This document shows, piece after piece, positions 1-12,736 of a stretch of 64,000 nucleotides of DNA. The position numbers and the translations under genes were made by a program. Origin of the DNA: Acarospora socialis (Eukaryota; Ascomycota; Lecanoromycetes; Acarosporales; Acarosporaceae); contig JAMYGW020000004.1 of NCBI GenBank assembly GCA_025617375.2, forward strand, positions 248,001-312,000. Direction: 5' to 3'. Below the pieces are notes generated by a model that made no database searches, had not been told where the DNA came from, and saw only the letters and a program-made list of their open reading frames with translations. How positions within the stretch are numbered: position 1 is the stretch's first letter; every line of letters begins with the position of its first letter.

Positions 1-41
1 AGTGGGTCTCCGAGCCGCTACCACCGTGGACAGATCGAACA

Positions 42-3000
42 ATGTCACTGCTTCACACATTCATCACTCTCAGCGCTCTGTCATGGTTGGTGTGCCCCTC
101 GCTGATCATGATCCACTACCAAGTTAACAATACTTCTACGTCAGGCTTTTCTACCGCGCCTGGCAGATCTTCCAGAAGCCAAACGCAGAACTGATTGATA
201 TCCTCGGCCTTGACATCCCCGTGGTGCCGGAGGTATCACTGGGAGACATTCAACCAACTTCGATCAAATTACTTTGGAAACCGCCCGAGACATATAACAC
301 GGTACTCAAGTACTACATTCAGGTTAACGGAATAAACGGTTAGCCTGTCGATACCATCATTAGCTGATAGTCGAGCGGACCGCTGACATTGGGGCCACAG
401 TCGGAGAGTCACCGCGCTCGGTCAACTCGGTTACCGTGAATGGTCTTAGGCCAGGTCATCTCTACAATGTTCGCGTCATTGCTACGAACGCGTCAAACTT
501 TCAAGCGCAGGGGGCACTGATTCGGCTGAGGACCGCACCTGAGTGCGATGAGCCTGTTACGCCAATGTCAAGTCATGGGAGTCATGCGGCACCCACCAAC
601 GGTACTGCAGGGGGTGAAATGCCCGGAATATCTGCCGGGCCCCATGTTGAGCCTGCTTCTCTTGCTATAACTACCCCTGCCATGGCCCGAGAGCTCAGTG
701 GTGGTCACAGTCACCTCAAACGGTTAGGCAACGTACGACGCAACTCACCAGCAAGCGCAGGGGTCGATCAAACCAACCCTTTACCGAGTCGGGATGGGGA
801 TGGTAACGACTCGGATGACCCCCAAGACGCGGAGCAAACGGTTCGACAACTTACCGAGACCCTTGAAGCTCTACGGCAAGAGAATGAACAAGTTGAAAGG
901 CAGATTCGTGAAGAGGATGCTGAGTACGAAGCTTCTCGGGCGAATTTCATGAAAGAGCGTGACAATTTCAAGCACGCGCTGAAGGAGAGGGAGGAAACCA
1001 GTAGCGAGCTGAGGAAACAAGTGGCACAGCTAGATCGAGCGAATAGAGCTGCGCAGAGCAAGAAAGCAGCGAAAGAGAAGGTATTACAACAGAAGGAGGG
1101 AGAGAGGAGGAAGATGAAGCACGATATACTGAGGTGGGACAAAGACATAGCAGATATGGGTAGAGATATTCAGGAAATGGAGAAGGAGAAATCAGAGATT
1201 GCAGAGGCGAAGGAACAAAAGACGATGGATATAAGGCGTGATATTCGTGATTGCCAAGACTCAACGAAGTTAATGGAAGAGGAGATTCGCGTCAAAGGAG
1301 TGCATATCAAGGAGCTTGAGGAAGAGAGAAAGAAAATTGGTGGCGGGGAGGATGCTGAGGAAAGTAGGGACACTAACAGAGTAGAAAGGGAGCTTGATCT
1401 GCAATGGGATATGAAGCTACGCGGCCTACAGGCAAGGTACACAACGTTGTGGAACACTCTTCAGCAGGTATGGCCCATCCGAGCTTACAGTGCTCGAACA
1501 CATTTGCTGAGATAGCGAGAATCAGGCGGAGACCAACCTCCGTGAGGCACAAGAGCAGCTCGCATGGTGGAATACTCGTCGTGCCGCTAGTTCTAGCCAG
1601 TTCACTTCTATGGCATCTGCGGAACCCACCTCTTACAGCAAGGTCAACAAACACCGAAGGGTTCACCAATCTAATTCGCGAGCAAGTACCATCTCTTCTC
1701 CTGCTGGAGGCTTTCCCATTGGCTCCTCCGCTTTTGGCAGTATTTCCAGTATCTCTCCGACGTTTCCCTCCGGTTCGGCCTTTTTCAACGTTACCAATGG
1801 CATGACAATTCCGCCTACATCGGAACACAATGCCATGTCTCAGACAGACGTGGACACTCTTACTGGAGGTGGTCCAATGAGTCCAACCGCGAATTCGCTT
1901 CTGCCGTCTAACCTACTTGATAACGATGAAACCATAAGCCCCAGGTTTACCGATCTAGTAAGCGACATGCATTACCGTGGTGGAGTCAATAACGGCTTCT
2001 TTGCAGGAGTTGGTGCACCTGCTCTACCGAATCTTGACAATGCTGGCAGAGGGCCACACTCGCCAGTATCATCTAGTAGCCGATCTCCAAGCCTCTTCTC
2101 GAGTCCGCGGGAAAGCCTGAATAATATACATGCCTTCCAACCCGGATCTGACGGCCGATTGGACAGCGATCGACGATCTGTGAATTCTTCTGGGGCGTCT
2201 TTTGGTGCGATAGGGTCTGGCCCTACTGACAATACACTGCTCAGTTCGGCAAGGCTGTCCAACCTGTTCAACTTCAATAGACAGCGTGGGAAGACATCTG
2301 CGAACGAGCCACCGCCACTTGGCTCTTTGAAGCCGGGACAAAGTCAGTCATTCCCACGAAATCTGGATCAGGGTGACCTTGATCCCATAGGTACACGACC
2401 TCGACGCGGCAGTCATTCAGGGAGATGGGTCGGTCCAATGTCGAATCTCCTCAACCGCGGTAGTGGCGTATCAAATGATATCAGCGGCAGTCAATCTTCT
2501 GCTTTGGCACGAAATGCGGCGAGTCGCAGGAGAGGATTCAATCTCTTCAGTTCCAAGTACGACCCACTGGATCCATCGAAACTAGGTGTGGACCCTTCTT
2601 CACGGAGATCCTCAACGTACTCGTTCGAGAACTCCCTACCGCGCCCTTCCACTGATAGTCAACCCTTTGGATGGCCAGTAACAGACACCTTTGGCCCTGG
2701 TCATCGGAGCAGCCCTCTTGGGACCGACTGGTCAGTGCCCGGAACATGGTCGCGCAGTCAATCCCGTCGAGAATCTGGTCATTATGGGTCGACCAGTAAT
2801 TTGTCTCTTGGCACAACGCCTCTTGATCCAGACACTTTTCAGAGCGCTTTGAGCAATCAAGTGCCCCCACCTGCTCCAATCGGAACGCGGCCGCAATCAT
2901 CCCAGAGGCCACCTACACCGAAACTGAATCCAGCGGCGCCCTCCTTCAAGACACTCTTCAGCCGCAGCGACGCGAAGAAAGCAGAGAAGGCCGCGAGTAA

Positions 3001-3532
3001 AGCAGCCGAGAAGGAGAAGAGTAAGAACAAGGAGTCCGAAAAGAGCAGAGATATGGACAAGTCATCCTCTCAGGAAGAAGCTTCACCACCAGATGAACGA
3101 CTCTCCCGAGACTCTCGCTCCATTGCCACTTCCAGCTCGGTAGCCGACTCGCATGACGCGCTCGATCGATCGACGTCGGGAACGCCGTCCGACGCGGTGA
3201 CTCCCTCCGCCGGCAAAGAGACACTGATGCAAAAGATCACCCGCAAAAGCAGCTCGAGCATGTTCAACATCCCTTGGAACAAGGACAAAGGGGGGCTCTT
3301 CTCGAGAAAAGCCGGAGAGTCAGGCACGCCCGGTGAGATCGACGAGGACGGGCCTGGCGGAGTGGACCTTGGTAAGAGCTACGACAGTACGGCAAGTACT
3401 TCCCAAAGCGACCGGGCGAATCGCAGCAGTATCTCTTGGAGCAACCTGTTGAAGAAGTCGAGGAAGAACGATAAAGCTGCTAGCGAAGCGAGCGAGAGAG
3501 CCAGTGAGACGGGCGAAGAGGATGAAGACTGA
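42..3532 (+). CDS. FN3-domain, coiled-coil, membrane-anchored protein
   Basis: Four exons fit best: 42-91, 145-338, 401-1436 and 1516-3532, giving about 1,098 residues. The N-terminus is a hydrophobic segment (about residues 2-20, then FYRAW). A fibronectin type III domain follows at about 37-125 (LLWKPPE, VNGLRPGHLYNVRV). A long charged coiled coil lies at about 230-410. The remainder is a Ser/Pro-rich disordered tail with Lys/Glu-rich blocks near the end. This layout is a conserved but poorly characterised Pezizomycotina family, and no reaction can be assigned. The first two introns are well supported by branch site, acceptor and continuous FN3 homology. The third is less sure: the obvious donor at 1468 gives the wrong phase for the 3' exon, while a donor at 1437 with the acceptor at 1515 keeps frame but drops ten residues of coiled coil. 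An N-terminal anchor with FN3 and coiled coil would suit a scaffold or tether, but that is inference. Confidence 0.75.
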
Positions 3533-4025
3533 GCCTTTAACCTCGATTTTGTTGTTAGCTGGTGGTATGACAAGCAGGCAACTATGTTAACAACCGCAGT
3601 TGGATCATCAAGATGATCCTCAAATCCAGGTATGGTACATTTATCTGCAATGCCTATAGTACTCGTACCTAGTCATGCATCTCCATCTAGCGATGCATTT
3701 TCTATCTAGCGCTGGGTAAACCATATTGGGGGCATTGTATATGGGCATTCGTGCCTACACTGAATCTTATCATTGGCACTGCGTCCCAATCCTTAGCCAA
3801 CTCATATCTTAGCATCGTACTCTCACCAGCAAGCAAGCAAGACAGTATCTCAAGTGGAATCGAAAACAGTTACACCCATAGACCCGTCTCTTCATCGTAT
3901 ACCTCTAAATCCAAATATTCTAACTCGACTATACCCCCGTCCTCTCCCGCACCCAAGTAGCGTCCCACGGCATCCCACCCCCAAACCCCAACCACCCTCC
4001 ACCAACCTACCACCACCACCGCAAA
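3533..4025. other. Intergenic: 3' end of FN3 gene and TMA23 promoter
   Basis: No conserved coding signal is seen. The last 130 bases before the TMA23 start are C/A-rich (runs of CCACC and CCCCA), as in many fungal 5' leaders. Small ORFs here are low-complexity Pro/Ser readings of that leader. Confidence 0.5.
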
Positions 4026-4943
4026 ATGGACACAACCGCCTACCTCCATTCCCAAGGCTGGCTCGGCACCGGACACGCCCTAGCCTCCCGCGGTCTCAGC
4101 AAACCGATCCTCGTATCGCAAAAGCAGAACGTGCTAGGCGTCGGGAAGAAGCGGCACGATGCGCACGCGGACCAGTGGTGGGCACGGGCGTTCGATGGGT
4201 GTTTGAAGGGGTTGGAGGTTTCGAGGGTGGTGGAAGGGAGGGAGAAGGGGGGGCATGGTGCGGAGAAGGAGAAGGGAGATTGGGAGGAGGGGGGTGTGGA
4301 TGTGAGGGTTGAGGGGAGGGGAGGAGGGTTGGATGCGTTGAGGAGTGGCAGGACGGGGTTGTATGGGTTTTTTGTGAGGGGGGAGGGGTTGCGGGGGACG
4401 TTTGTTGAGGAAATGGTGGCTGTTGGGGATGTCCAGGGGGTGGAATCAAAGCTGAGAGATAGATCAGTGGATGAACAAGGGGCGGAGAGGAAAGGAAAGC
4501 GGAGAGAGCGCAAAGAGCGGGAGGTTGCGGAGGCTGTGGTTGTGGGGGAGGAGGTTTCGGATAAAGAACTTAGCAAGAGATTACGGAAGGAGGAGAGGCG
4601 GAAAAGGAGATTGGCTAGGGATGCTGCAGAGGACGGCGCGGTGATGGCGACTACTATTCCGGAAACCATACCGGGCGAGCTCGGTGCCTCTCTACGGAAG
4701 AAGAAGAGACGGGGGGCTGAAGATAGTAACGCTAGTGGGTCTCTGGAGCTAGTCAAGCCTGAAGATTGCGTTACTACGGAGACTTCAGTGTCAGGCAGTT
4801 ACGAGGCTAAGGCTACGGATGAAGCGGACCCTCAGGCGATAAACAGGAAAGAGAAGTCGTCGGTCGAAAAGCTAGAGCGAAGACGGAGGAAAGCGGCCAG
4901 AAAAGCCTTGGAAGCCGAACCGAACCACTCAGTTGATGGTTGA
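4026..4943 (+). CDS. TMA23: TMA23-like nucleolar G-patch protein, ribosome biogenesis
   Basis: A single exon encodes 305 residues. The N-terminus matches the Tma23 family: MDTTAYLHSQGWLG, GHALASRGLSKPILV, a Lys/Gly-rich stretch and QWWARAFDGCLKGLEV, the degenerate G-patch-like region ending in W-[W]-x(3)-FDG. Yeast Tma23 is a nucleolar protein that associates with pre-ribosomes, so a role in 40S/90S assembly is inferred from family. The middle and C-terminus are very rich in Lys, Arg and Glu (KRLRKEERRKRR near residue 190, RRRRKAARKA near the end), which suits nucleolar targeting. The third-position bias is strongly G-rich, which creates long open antisense frames that are not genes. The gene converges on THG1, with 137 bp between stops. 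Confidence 0.88.
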   Translation: MDTTAYLHSQGWLGTGHALASRGLSKPILVSQKQNVLGVGKKRHDAHADQWWARAFDGCLKGLEVSRVVEGREKGGHGAEKEKGDWEEGGVDVRVEGRGGGLDALRSGRTGLYGFFVRGEGLRGTFVEEMVAVGDVQGVESKLRDRSVDEQGAERKGKRRERKEREVAEAVVVGEEVSDKELSKRLRKEERRKRRLARDAAEDGAVMATTIPETIPGELGASLRKKKRRGAEDSNASGSLELVKPEDCVTTETSVSGSYEAKATDEADPQAINRKEKSSVEKLERRRRKAARKALEAEPNHSVDG

Positions 4944-5080
4944 GCCGGTCAAGAAGCCGATGAAACGAACAAAACTCATAGGGGGAAGGAAAGCAAGCAA
5001 TTGGAGAAGTAAACTCAGGCGCTAGAATAGATTTTATAGGGTTTTTCATAGAGCATTAGAGCATTATAGACCAGCTAGTA

Positions 5081-6630
5081 TTAGACAGACTTATTAACCG
5101 CCTTCCCAGGCCTATCAGACAACAGCCACGGTCTCCTCTCCCAGAACTCATCCTTGATAATATCGACATACTCGACCACTATGGGTGCTTTCACCCTCCG
5201 CCTCCTCTCCTTCTCCCGCTGCGTCTTGGATTGTTCTCTTTCCTCCACCATTCCCTCCGTATCCTCCTCACCAACATCCTCACCCGAATTTGGAGTCGCA
5301 GTGCTCGGGGTTGTCAACACTCCGTACTACGGACACTTTGTCAGCTTACACGAGACCTCACGGTTTCATAGACGCCAGTTGCGTCTGGGGGACCTCACAT
5401 CTCTACAACACACACTGCCTTTCCGATAAATCTCCGCTTCATTGTTGTAGTTGATCCCGAACCTCGAGAATAGGATCTCGTTCTTGTCAGCCGCGTACGA
5501 GCCCTGTCCGTCCGTCATACATCAGCATCACCATGACAGGGAGAGATTTGCACTCGTTAGGAAAGAGAAAGGAAGGAAGAGAGAAAGAACGACGGAAAGA
5601 ATGAAGGGAACAAACCTTCAAAGCCTCCTCCGCTTCCGTGGCATTCATGCCGCCTTTCAGGACCAGGGCCCAGAAAGTGGTGTTGTAGAGGTTGTTAATG
5701 TGGCCTTCCCTTTCCACACATGGGTGAGTAACTATTTCATATCTCGCATACTCCATGGAACAACTACATAAGAGGAGAAGGAAAGAATGGTAAGAACGTA
5801 CAGTCAACCTGCCTCCAAGACAAGTAGTCTCTCAAATTTTTAAGGGTAGGATACAGCACCGCTCTGCCATCAAAGCTGGGCAGAGGCGGCGTCAGAGGCT
5901 GGTTCGGGAAGAAGAGGGGCCATTGGTGGGTATATGACGCCGTGAAGGTCGACACGACGGTTGTTGTTATTTTGCTAAGGACTTGGGATGAGTATCAGAT
6001 AGCCCTTCTCTTCCGGCGCTTTTGTAGAGGATGACAATATTCCGTGATGCAGAGAGTTGGGGAGACGAGATTGAAGAGAGTTGGAAAGACCTACCTCTCC
6101 CTCCTCTCGAACAACGTGCACGACCTCTGAAACACAAAACTAGATAGGCTCTAACATAAGCCGCTCTCCTTGCCATGACGGATAGAAACCGAGCTCCCTA
6201 TGCCCACTACGCAGGTCAAATACATACCTAAATTCATCACTGACCCCATACGCAATCACCACATCCGGCAACTCGCTCATCACCGCCACGGCCGCCACGT
6301 TCATGAGATCCAAAGCTCGACGGTCATTTGGCTTGTCAAAGCCATATTTTGCGGACAGCCTTTCGGTTTATCACGGGTAGTAAGCATGGAGAGTCTTTTA
6401 CAGAATAACAACTGAGACTTGCTCTTTGCTTTCGATCCGGTGAAACAAAGACGGGGAAGCAGAACTGAACTGACTTGTGGAAGCCCCGGCCGTCGATCCG
6501 CACGACGATCCAGGTATTGGGGAGTAGGGTGTCGGGGCGTTCGAAGGTTTTGACATATTCGTACCTTGGGAACTCAGTATATGTTCTTTTCTCGCAATTC
6601 GAGGGGAACGGCATACTTGGAGTTTGCCAT
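5081..6630 (-). CDS. THG1: tRNA(His) guanylyltransferase
   Basis: This enzyme adds the 5' G-1 to tRNA-His. Recognition rests on [60 protein letters not shown] and [17 protein letters not shown] in order, and on WERRPWLL near the end. RIDGRG and SDEF carry the catalytic metal-binding carboxylates of the polymerase-like fold. The start encodes [17 protein letters not shown] once a 52 bp intron (6565-6616) is removed after a 14-base first exon. Other exons are 6475-6564, 6228-6359, 6095-6139, 5802-5974, 5616-5704, about 5362-5503 and 5081-5326, for at least seven introns. Block 5362-5503 is one base out of frame: KGSV enters in one frame and DATGVYET leaves in another, with a run of five G (5387-5391 on +) between. 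The gene is essential in yeast, so an assembly error, a small intron or a recent mutation are all possible. Confidence 0.87.
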
Positions 6631-7295
6631 TGTTCATCTTTAGATGGTCTGATCACTCATGGCAGTGCTGTGATTAAGGCTGTTGAGAGAAGCTGAATGG
6701 AAGGTGATTTGCAAATTTCTCCGTCACCTCCATACATTGCTCTTCCAGGAGGAAATGGGATAACGGTCCCAATCTCGGCTGACTGAGCTCAGATACGTGT
6801 TCTATACTGAGGGTACCATTGACTCGGATGTTTTACAAGTCACACCCGTTATGTTTGAGTCAAGTAGATCTGAGCTGAAGATCCTCTGGTAGGTATTATT
6901 GGAGGTTGTAGATAAATGCCAATAATATGATGAGGCGCTCCAACACATCAGAACACCTGTCTATGTTACATGAAGGCCTCCATAACAAACTCTTATGCAC
7001 GATAGGGAGTCATTAGAGGAAATATGCATAATGGCTCCGAAGTACTTCATCCATACGTTATCTTGCTCAAACGATCGAGGAGTGAGCTGTTTGAGTTACG
7101 GTTACGGATTCATATTTTCAGCATTTGCATTGGCATGGTCATGAGACTAGAATACATTCTGTTTTCATTGTTTTTGAGTTTTAGTCTGGTAATGTTATTG
7201 TTACAATGACGACTGAGCTATAGCTCGGATAACCAATACCCACATCTGCTCCTGACCATGCATGACCCTTTTGTACGCGAATAAAGAACTGCAAG
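6631..7295. other. Intergenic between THG1 promoter and RPB1 3' end
   Basis: The 665 bp contain only short AT-rich ORFs without recognisable homology or splice support. They should hold the THG1 promoter and the RPB1 terminator, both reading to the left. No repeat or RNA gene was recognised. Confidence 0.5.
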
Positions 7296-10200
7296 TTAAT
7301 TGCCTCGAGGCGACGATGGTGAGTAAGAAGGGGATGTAGGAGACCACTTCGGTGACGAAGCGGAGTAGGGTGCTGACCCAGGAGAAGTTGGGGATCCACC
7401 GAAGTTGGGTGATGTAGGAGAGTAATTGCCAACAGGACTTGTAGGGCTGTACACGGGCGATGTCGGCGATGTGGGAGAATGCTGCTTCGCCGCTGCGACG
7501 CCGGCAAACTGTGGACTCGTAGGACTGTAGACTGGAGATGTCGGACTGAAGCTAGGTGACGTCGGACTGTAGCTAGGAGATGTAGGACTGTAGTTTGGTG
7601 ACGTAGGCGAAGTTGGAGAGTAACTTGGAGATGTTGGTGAATATGACGGAGAGGTGGGCGAAATACCCGCGACACCGTATGCAGGAGAAGTCGGCGAGTA
7701 TGACGGTGAGGTTGGGGTGAAGGCAGGGCTCGCAGGCGAAAATCGCGGCGAGGACGCAAAACCCGGACTAGTCATACCCATGCCGGGAGACGTCGGAGAG
7801 TAACCTGGTGATGCAGGTGAAAAACCAGGAGAGGTCGGGCTAGTGTTGAAGGGACTACTAGGGCTGTATCCGCCTCCAGGACTGCGAGCCGAGTAGGGAC
7901 TGAGCCCGCCACCGAAGCCTTGGGGTTGGTATTCGGTGAAACCACCTGGAGTCTCCGCACCCGAGTTAACGATGGGCGAGAACGAGGCGCCATAATCTGG
8001 CGATCCAAGGTACCCAGTCTCCTGCATGGGGGATCCACTATCGTATGGTGTCGCTGCACCATCTGCCATAATGCTGCCCTTGATACCTATATTTGGCATA
8101 ATCCCTAGCCTTGCATTGTCCGAAATCACCGTGTCCAGCATCTTCTGGTCAAGGAAGACTTCGAGCTCTCCAGTACCAAGCGGGGCCAACTGTCCGAGCA
8201 TGACGTTCTCCGACACGCCGCGGCAATCATCAAGCTCGCCGCATGCAGCAGCATCAAGAAGAATCTCCACAGTTTCCTCAAAAGAGCATCTCATCAACGC
8301 ACCGGTGTCTGCCCTGTTAATCCCATGACGCGTGATCGCCATCAGATGCCCACGGGAAGTCATCACGTCTACCAACAGCGCTAGGTGGCGATGATTGACG
8401 TAAGAGCCGTCAAAGGCCAAAACCTGCGTCAACTCACGCATGAGAGCAGACCGAGTCGCTTCAATACCAAAGACCTCAAATACCTCGATGAACGAGTTGG
8501 AGTATGTCCTCGTAGGATCCACGCCTGGAATAGTCAGGACCTCGCCAAGAGCCGTACCGCTAGTGTCGAGAAACCACTCTCTGCACAGCGGATCGTTCTT
8601 CTTCATTGTCAAAGCACCCTCTTCGGTCATACGAAGCTTTGGCTTCTCATTGATGAACGCTCTCTCGATACCAGGGACACCACGCAGTGTCAATGTGTCA
8701 AGGATGTGGTTCTCCAACCGTTTAAGCATAAGATCTTCTTCAAGATCGTCATCTTCGTCGCCTTTACCGCGCTCCGAAATCATGCGAATACGGATAACCT
8801 GCTCGTCGGCGTTATTGTCACTGAAAATAACCGCAAGGTCCTTTGCATAGTTCTCTTTGATTTTAGCTGCCACGTCTTGCACGGTTAGGCCCTTGTCGAG
8901 CATCTTCCGACGTCCGAGGATAATGCGAAGAAGCCACTTCGATTGTTGATGGATGTTCTCAGTGTTATCCTCGGGAATGATGAAGTAAGATTCAATCATG
9001 TCCACATCGGCTTCAATGACCGTTGTCTGCACATCCGGGTCGTAGTAGATCTCCGTCGTCTCGGTTACGGAGCGTAACGTGGTGTGCTCGACAGCGCTTC
9101 GAAGTAGCTTAGCGCTCTCCTTGTTGCCAGTCTTGCCCTCCTCCTGGTATACGGTCATTGACGGGGTCTTGATGTTCTTAGCCACATTGAGAATCTCTTT
9201 CAGACGTGGCACACCCAGTGTAACGTTCTTCGACGACACACCCGCAAAATGGAAGGTGTTCAGTGTCATCTGTGTAGCCGGCTCACCAATGGATTGCGCC
9301 GCAAGTACACCAACCATCTCACCAGGGTCGACAGCGGCATGGCCATACCTACTCTCTACCTCGCCCACGACATGCTGGAAAGCAAGCTTATTCAATGAAC
9401 TCTCGGTTACCAGACGCTTGAAGGCGAGACGAGAGCGAAGCTGCGCTTTGAACAGCAATGTAGCATTTTCTTGCGCTTCTTTCGAGAGCTTATCCTCTCC
9501 ACGGACAATAATGAGTCGATCCAACAGATCCCTAACTGTCGGAATGACAAATGCCGGGTGAAGATCACTACGCGCCCCATCTTTGATTTTGAAAGTTGTC
9601 TTGGCGGCTTCAATGATTCGGATGACGTTGAGAGGTAGTTGCAGCTGCTCATTGTCGTCGTGTTTGTTCGTTCGCATAAAAGCTCGGTCAATCTGGAGTT
9701 GCTCCCATTCGTCGTCGAATAGATGTTGAACGTCGACATCGCCAGCAATCTCGGGCCACACATCACACACTGCAGGAGAGATGCTTGGTTTGATATCCAT
9801 TAGATCAACGCGAAATCTGTCTTCGAACTGCTTGTCTGAGCAGGTTATGATATCAACGCGTTGGGGTTCGATATGGGTGCCATCTAAGCCATCTTCACCA
9901 TACACGAACTGCACGATGTCTCCGAGGGAATTCCGTACGGTACCATCATATTTGGCCATGACATCCTCAAGAGCTTTGACCAGACGTCGCTGAATATATC
10001 CAGTTTCAGCCGTCTTGACTGCCGTATCAATTAGGCCCTCCCTACCAGCCATGGCGTGGAAGAAGAATTCTGTCGGCGTTAGTCCCCTAAGGTAGGAGTT
10101 CTCCACGAACCCTCGAGACTCGGGCGAATAGTCGTCCTTAGTGAAGTGCGGCAGTGTTCGATACTTGAACCCAAAGGGAATGCGTTTGCCTTCCACAGAC

Positions 10201-12736
10201 TGCTGACCCACCACGGCGGTCATCTGGGAGATGTTGATCGTGGAACCTTTCGATCCCGACCTGGCCATCTGAATGGCATTATTGAGATCTTTCAAGCTCT
10301 GCTCCGTCACAGTACCAGCCTCATCACGGGCAGCGTTCAATGCTTTGGAGACCTTGCTCTCGAATGTCTCACGTACATTCATGCCTGGTAAGGGCTCAAG
10401 TTCGTTTTCCGTCGCGCTCCGAGTAATTTCAGCGACCTCTGCCTTCTTGTTGTTGACTGCGTTCTCAATCTGTTGAATGGTGGCTCGGTCTGGAATAGTG
10501 TCACCAATGCCAATGCTGAAACCGTTGTGCAGCAGCCAATAGTTGACGACAGCCTGACATCCATTGAAAAAGTTCATGGTAACCTCAGGACCTTTCTCAT
10601 TGAAGATGATGTGGATAATGCCACCACCGCTAGCTCCGATGGACTTCTTGCTGAAAAGTCCGTACATGACCTCGCCGTTAGACACACAAAGACCTTCGTC
10701 ATTTGCTGGGCAAAGACCTTCCTCACTGCTGCGTATGAGGTTCGTGCCTGGCGGAATTATCAGGCTTATGATCTGTTTACCAGTCCATCTTAGAGACGGC
10801 TTGACTATGGCGGGGTGCGGAATGACCCCATCCCACTCAGGTACCCAGAGCAAGATGTTCATCACTTGCTCTTCAGTGAGGAATACGTCTCTTCGGCACA
10901 TTTTGTAGACACCGCACAGCGTATCCTGGACGATACCCATGAGGGGCCCGTTGCGTTGCGGCGACACAATATTGAGTGGAACCATGCAGAGCTGGCTGAC
11001 CTCTGCTCTTGTCTCCTCACTTTGCGGGACGTGCAAGTTCATCTCATCCCCATCAAAATCGGCATTGTAAGGCGACGTTACGGAGAGATTAAGCCTGAAC
11101 GTCGAATACGGCATGACTCGAACGCGGTGACCCATCATAGATTCTTTATGCAATGACGGCTGCCGGTTGAAGATAATATAATCGCCGTCAACGATGTGAC
11201 GTTCAACCTTCCAACCATACTGGAGGGAGATTTCGCCCGCACGTTTGTGATGGCGCAGATCGATCCTCTCACCGGAATCACGGATGACGTATTTCGCACC
11301 TGGATGCTCGTTGGGTCCGTTCTTCACTAGCTGGTGGAGCTTGTGAATATTGTAGGGCGTCACAGTCTCAGGATAGGTCAATGTTCTCGCTATGCTTCGC
11401 GGAACACCGACTTCATCCAGCGATAAGTTCGGGTCGCCGGTGATAACTGTGCGCGCGGAAAAGTCCACACGCTTGCCCATCAGGTTGCCCCGTAGTCGAC
11501 CTTCTTTGCCCTTGAGACGCGCGCGGATAGATTTCACCGGCCGCCCAGACTTTTGGAGCGCTTGCGGTTGGCCAGCAATGTCGTTGTCCATATAGGTCGC
11601 AACATGGAATTGAAGTAGAGCTTCAAACTCGCTCACCACATGCGCAGGCGAGCCCTCTTGTTCACAGCGCCTAACGTTTTGATTCGCGCGTATGATATCT
11701 CCAAGCTTATAAGTCAGATCATCCTCGCCGCGCATACCTTGTCCCGTACCGTCCACAGATATGCTGGGCCGCACTGGAGGTGGTGGCACTGGAAGAACCG
11801 TGAGAATCATCCACTCGGGTCTTGCGTAGTCATTGCTGAGACCCATCTTCTTGGCGTCTTCGGTTGAGATGTGACGGAAGATGTTCAGAACCATTTGCGG
11901 GGTTATTGGCTTCTTTTCCGGCTGTTGGCTCTCGTTCTCATCGTCACCTTTCTGTGCTTTCCATGTCCCGGTAAGTTTAAGTCCCTCACGCCGCACCTCA
12001 GGCTGAAGATTGCCACAACCACCATGTTTCGAAATCTTCCTGCCCTTCTCTGGTACCGCGTCATAGTCGTTGTCCACGACGGTGCTCGTCTCGCAGATTA
12101 ATTTCGGCTTGCAAAGTCGCCAGACGCCATCGAACCTTCTCTTAGGATCTCGATGGCGTTGTGTTTCCGCAAAGGCCGGATTATCATGCTTTCAAGGCAC
12201 AAGTGTCAGCAAGAATCAGCAAAGGAAGATCGGCCATCCCGTTAGGGATGACTAACTTCGTCTACCAATATCTTTCCACAGTTGTGGCAAACCGTCTCCA
12301 GTATCTTCTTAATCTTGGTCATGAAACCTAGAATATGTTTAGCTAGCAGATCATTGTAATCAATAGTAGGTTGAACAACATACCAACATGAAATACAGGC
12401 GTCGCAAGCTCAATGTGGCCGAAGTGACCAGGACACTCAGCCATGCCCTCCTCGCAAGTTCCGCATTTGAACTGTCGATCAATCGAGCCGAGACGAGGAT
12501 CATTCAAGCCCTTCTCTCTGGGTCGTTGTTTCTGCTCATCCTGTATGGTGGTTAGGATCTCATTCGCAGACGTAACGTTGAACGTAACTATCAGAAGAGA
12601 GACTTACCATAGTCTCAGGGTACTCTATGTGAGCTACGCTCAAGTTCTTAATTTCCTCAGGAGAGAACAATCCGAACTGGATCTCCTGGATAGAGCGCAG
12701 CGGCGCGCTGGAGTATTGAAAGTTGAGATTCGCCAT
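7296..12736 (-). CDS. RPB1: RNA polymerase II largest subunit RPB1
   Basis: Four exons (12608-12736, 12384-12540, 12257-12327, 7296-12188) sum to 5,250 bases, or 1,749 residues. This is the catalytic Pol II subunit. The N-terminal clamp zinc site is seen as CGTC...CPGHFGHIE and CHNCG. The active-site loop [12 protein letters not shown], about residue 490, holds the three Asp that bind catalytic Mg. The bridge-helix/trigger-loop region shows [21 protein letters not shown] and, further on, [17 protein letters not shown]. The C-terminal domain is about 190 residues of heptad-like units. The start is fixed by the conserved [14 protein letters not shown] and [12 protein letters not shown]. The intron-rich 5' end and intronless body match the usual Pezizomycotina structure. 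It is transcribed divergently from SWD1. Confidence 0.98.
7299..7868 (-). repeat. RPB1 C-terminal-domain heptad repeats
   Basis: About 190 residues contain roughly 24 heptad-like units. Only about nine are exact YSPTSP; the others begin with F, H, I or W, have A or S at position 4, or are truncated to SPTSP. Non-repeat spacers interrupt the array ([27 protein letters not shown]). The terminal units are WSPTSPS and YSPSSP followed by RGN. The DNA is a visible 21-bp-period degenerate repeat. Confidence 0.9.

Noticed and set aside
4040-4756. Long minus-strand ORF opposite TMA23 (238 codons)
   Set aside because: Mirror of the G-rich third positions of TMA23. Its Pro/Ser composition is low complexity and it has no homology.
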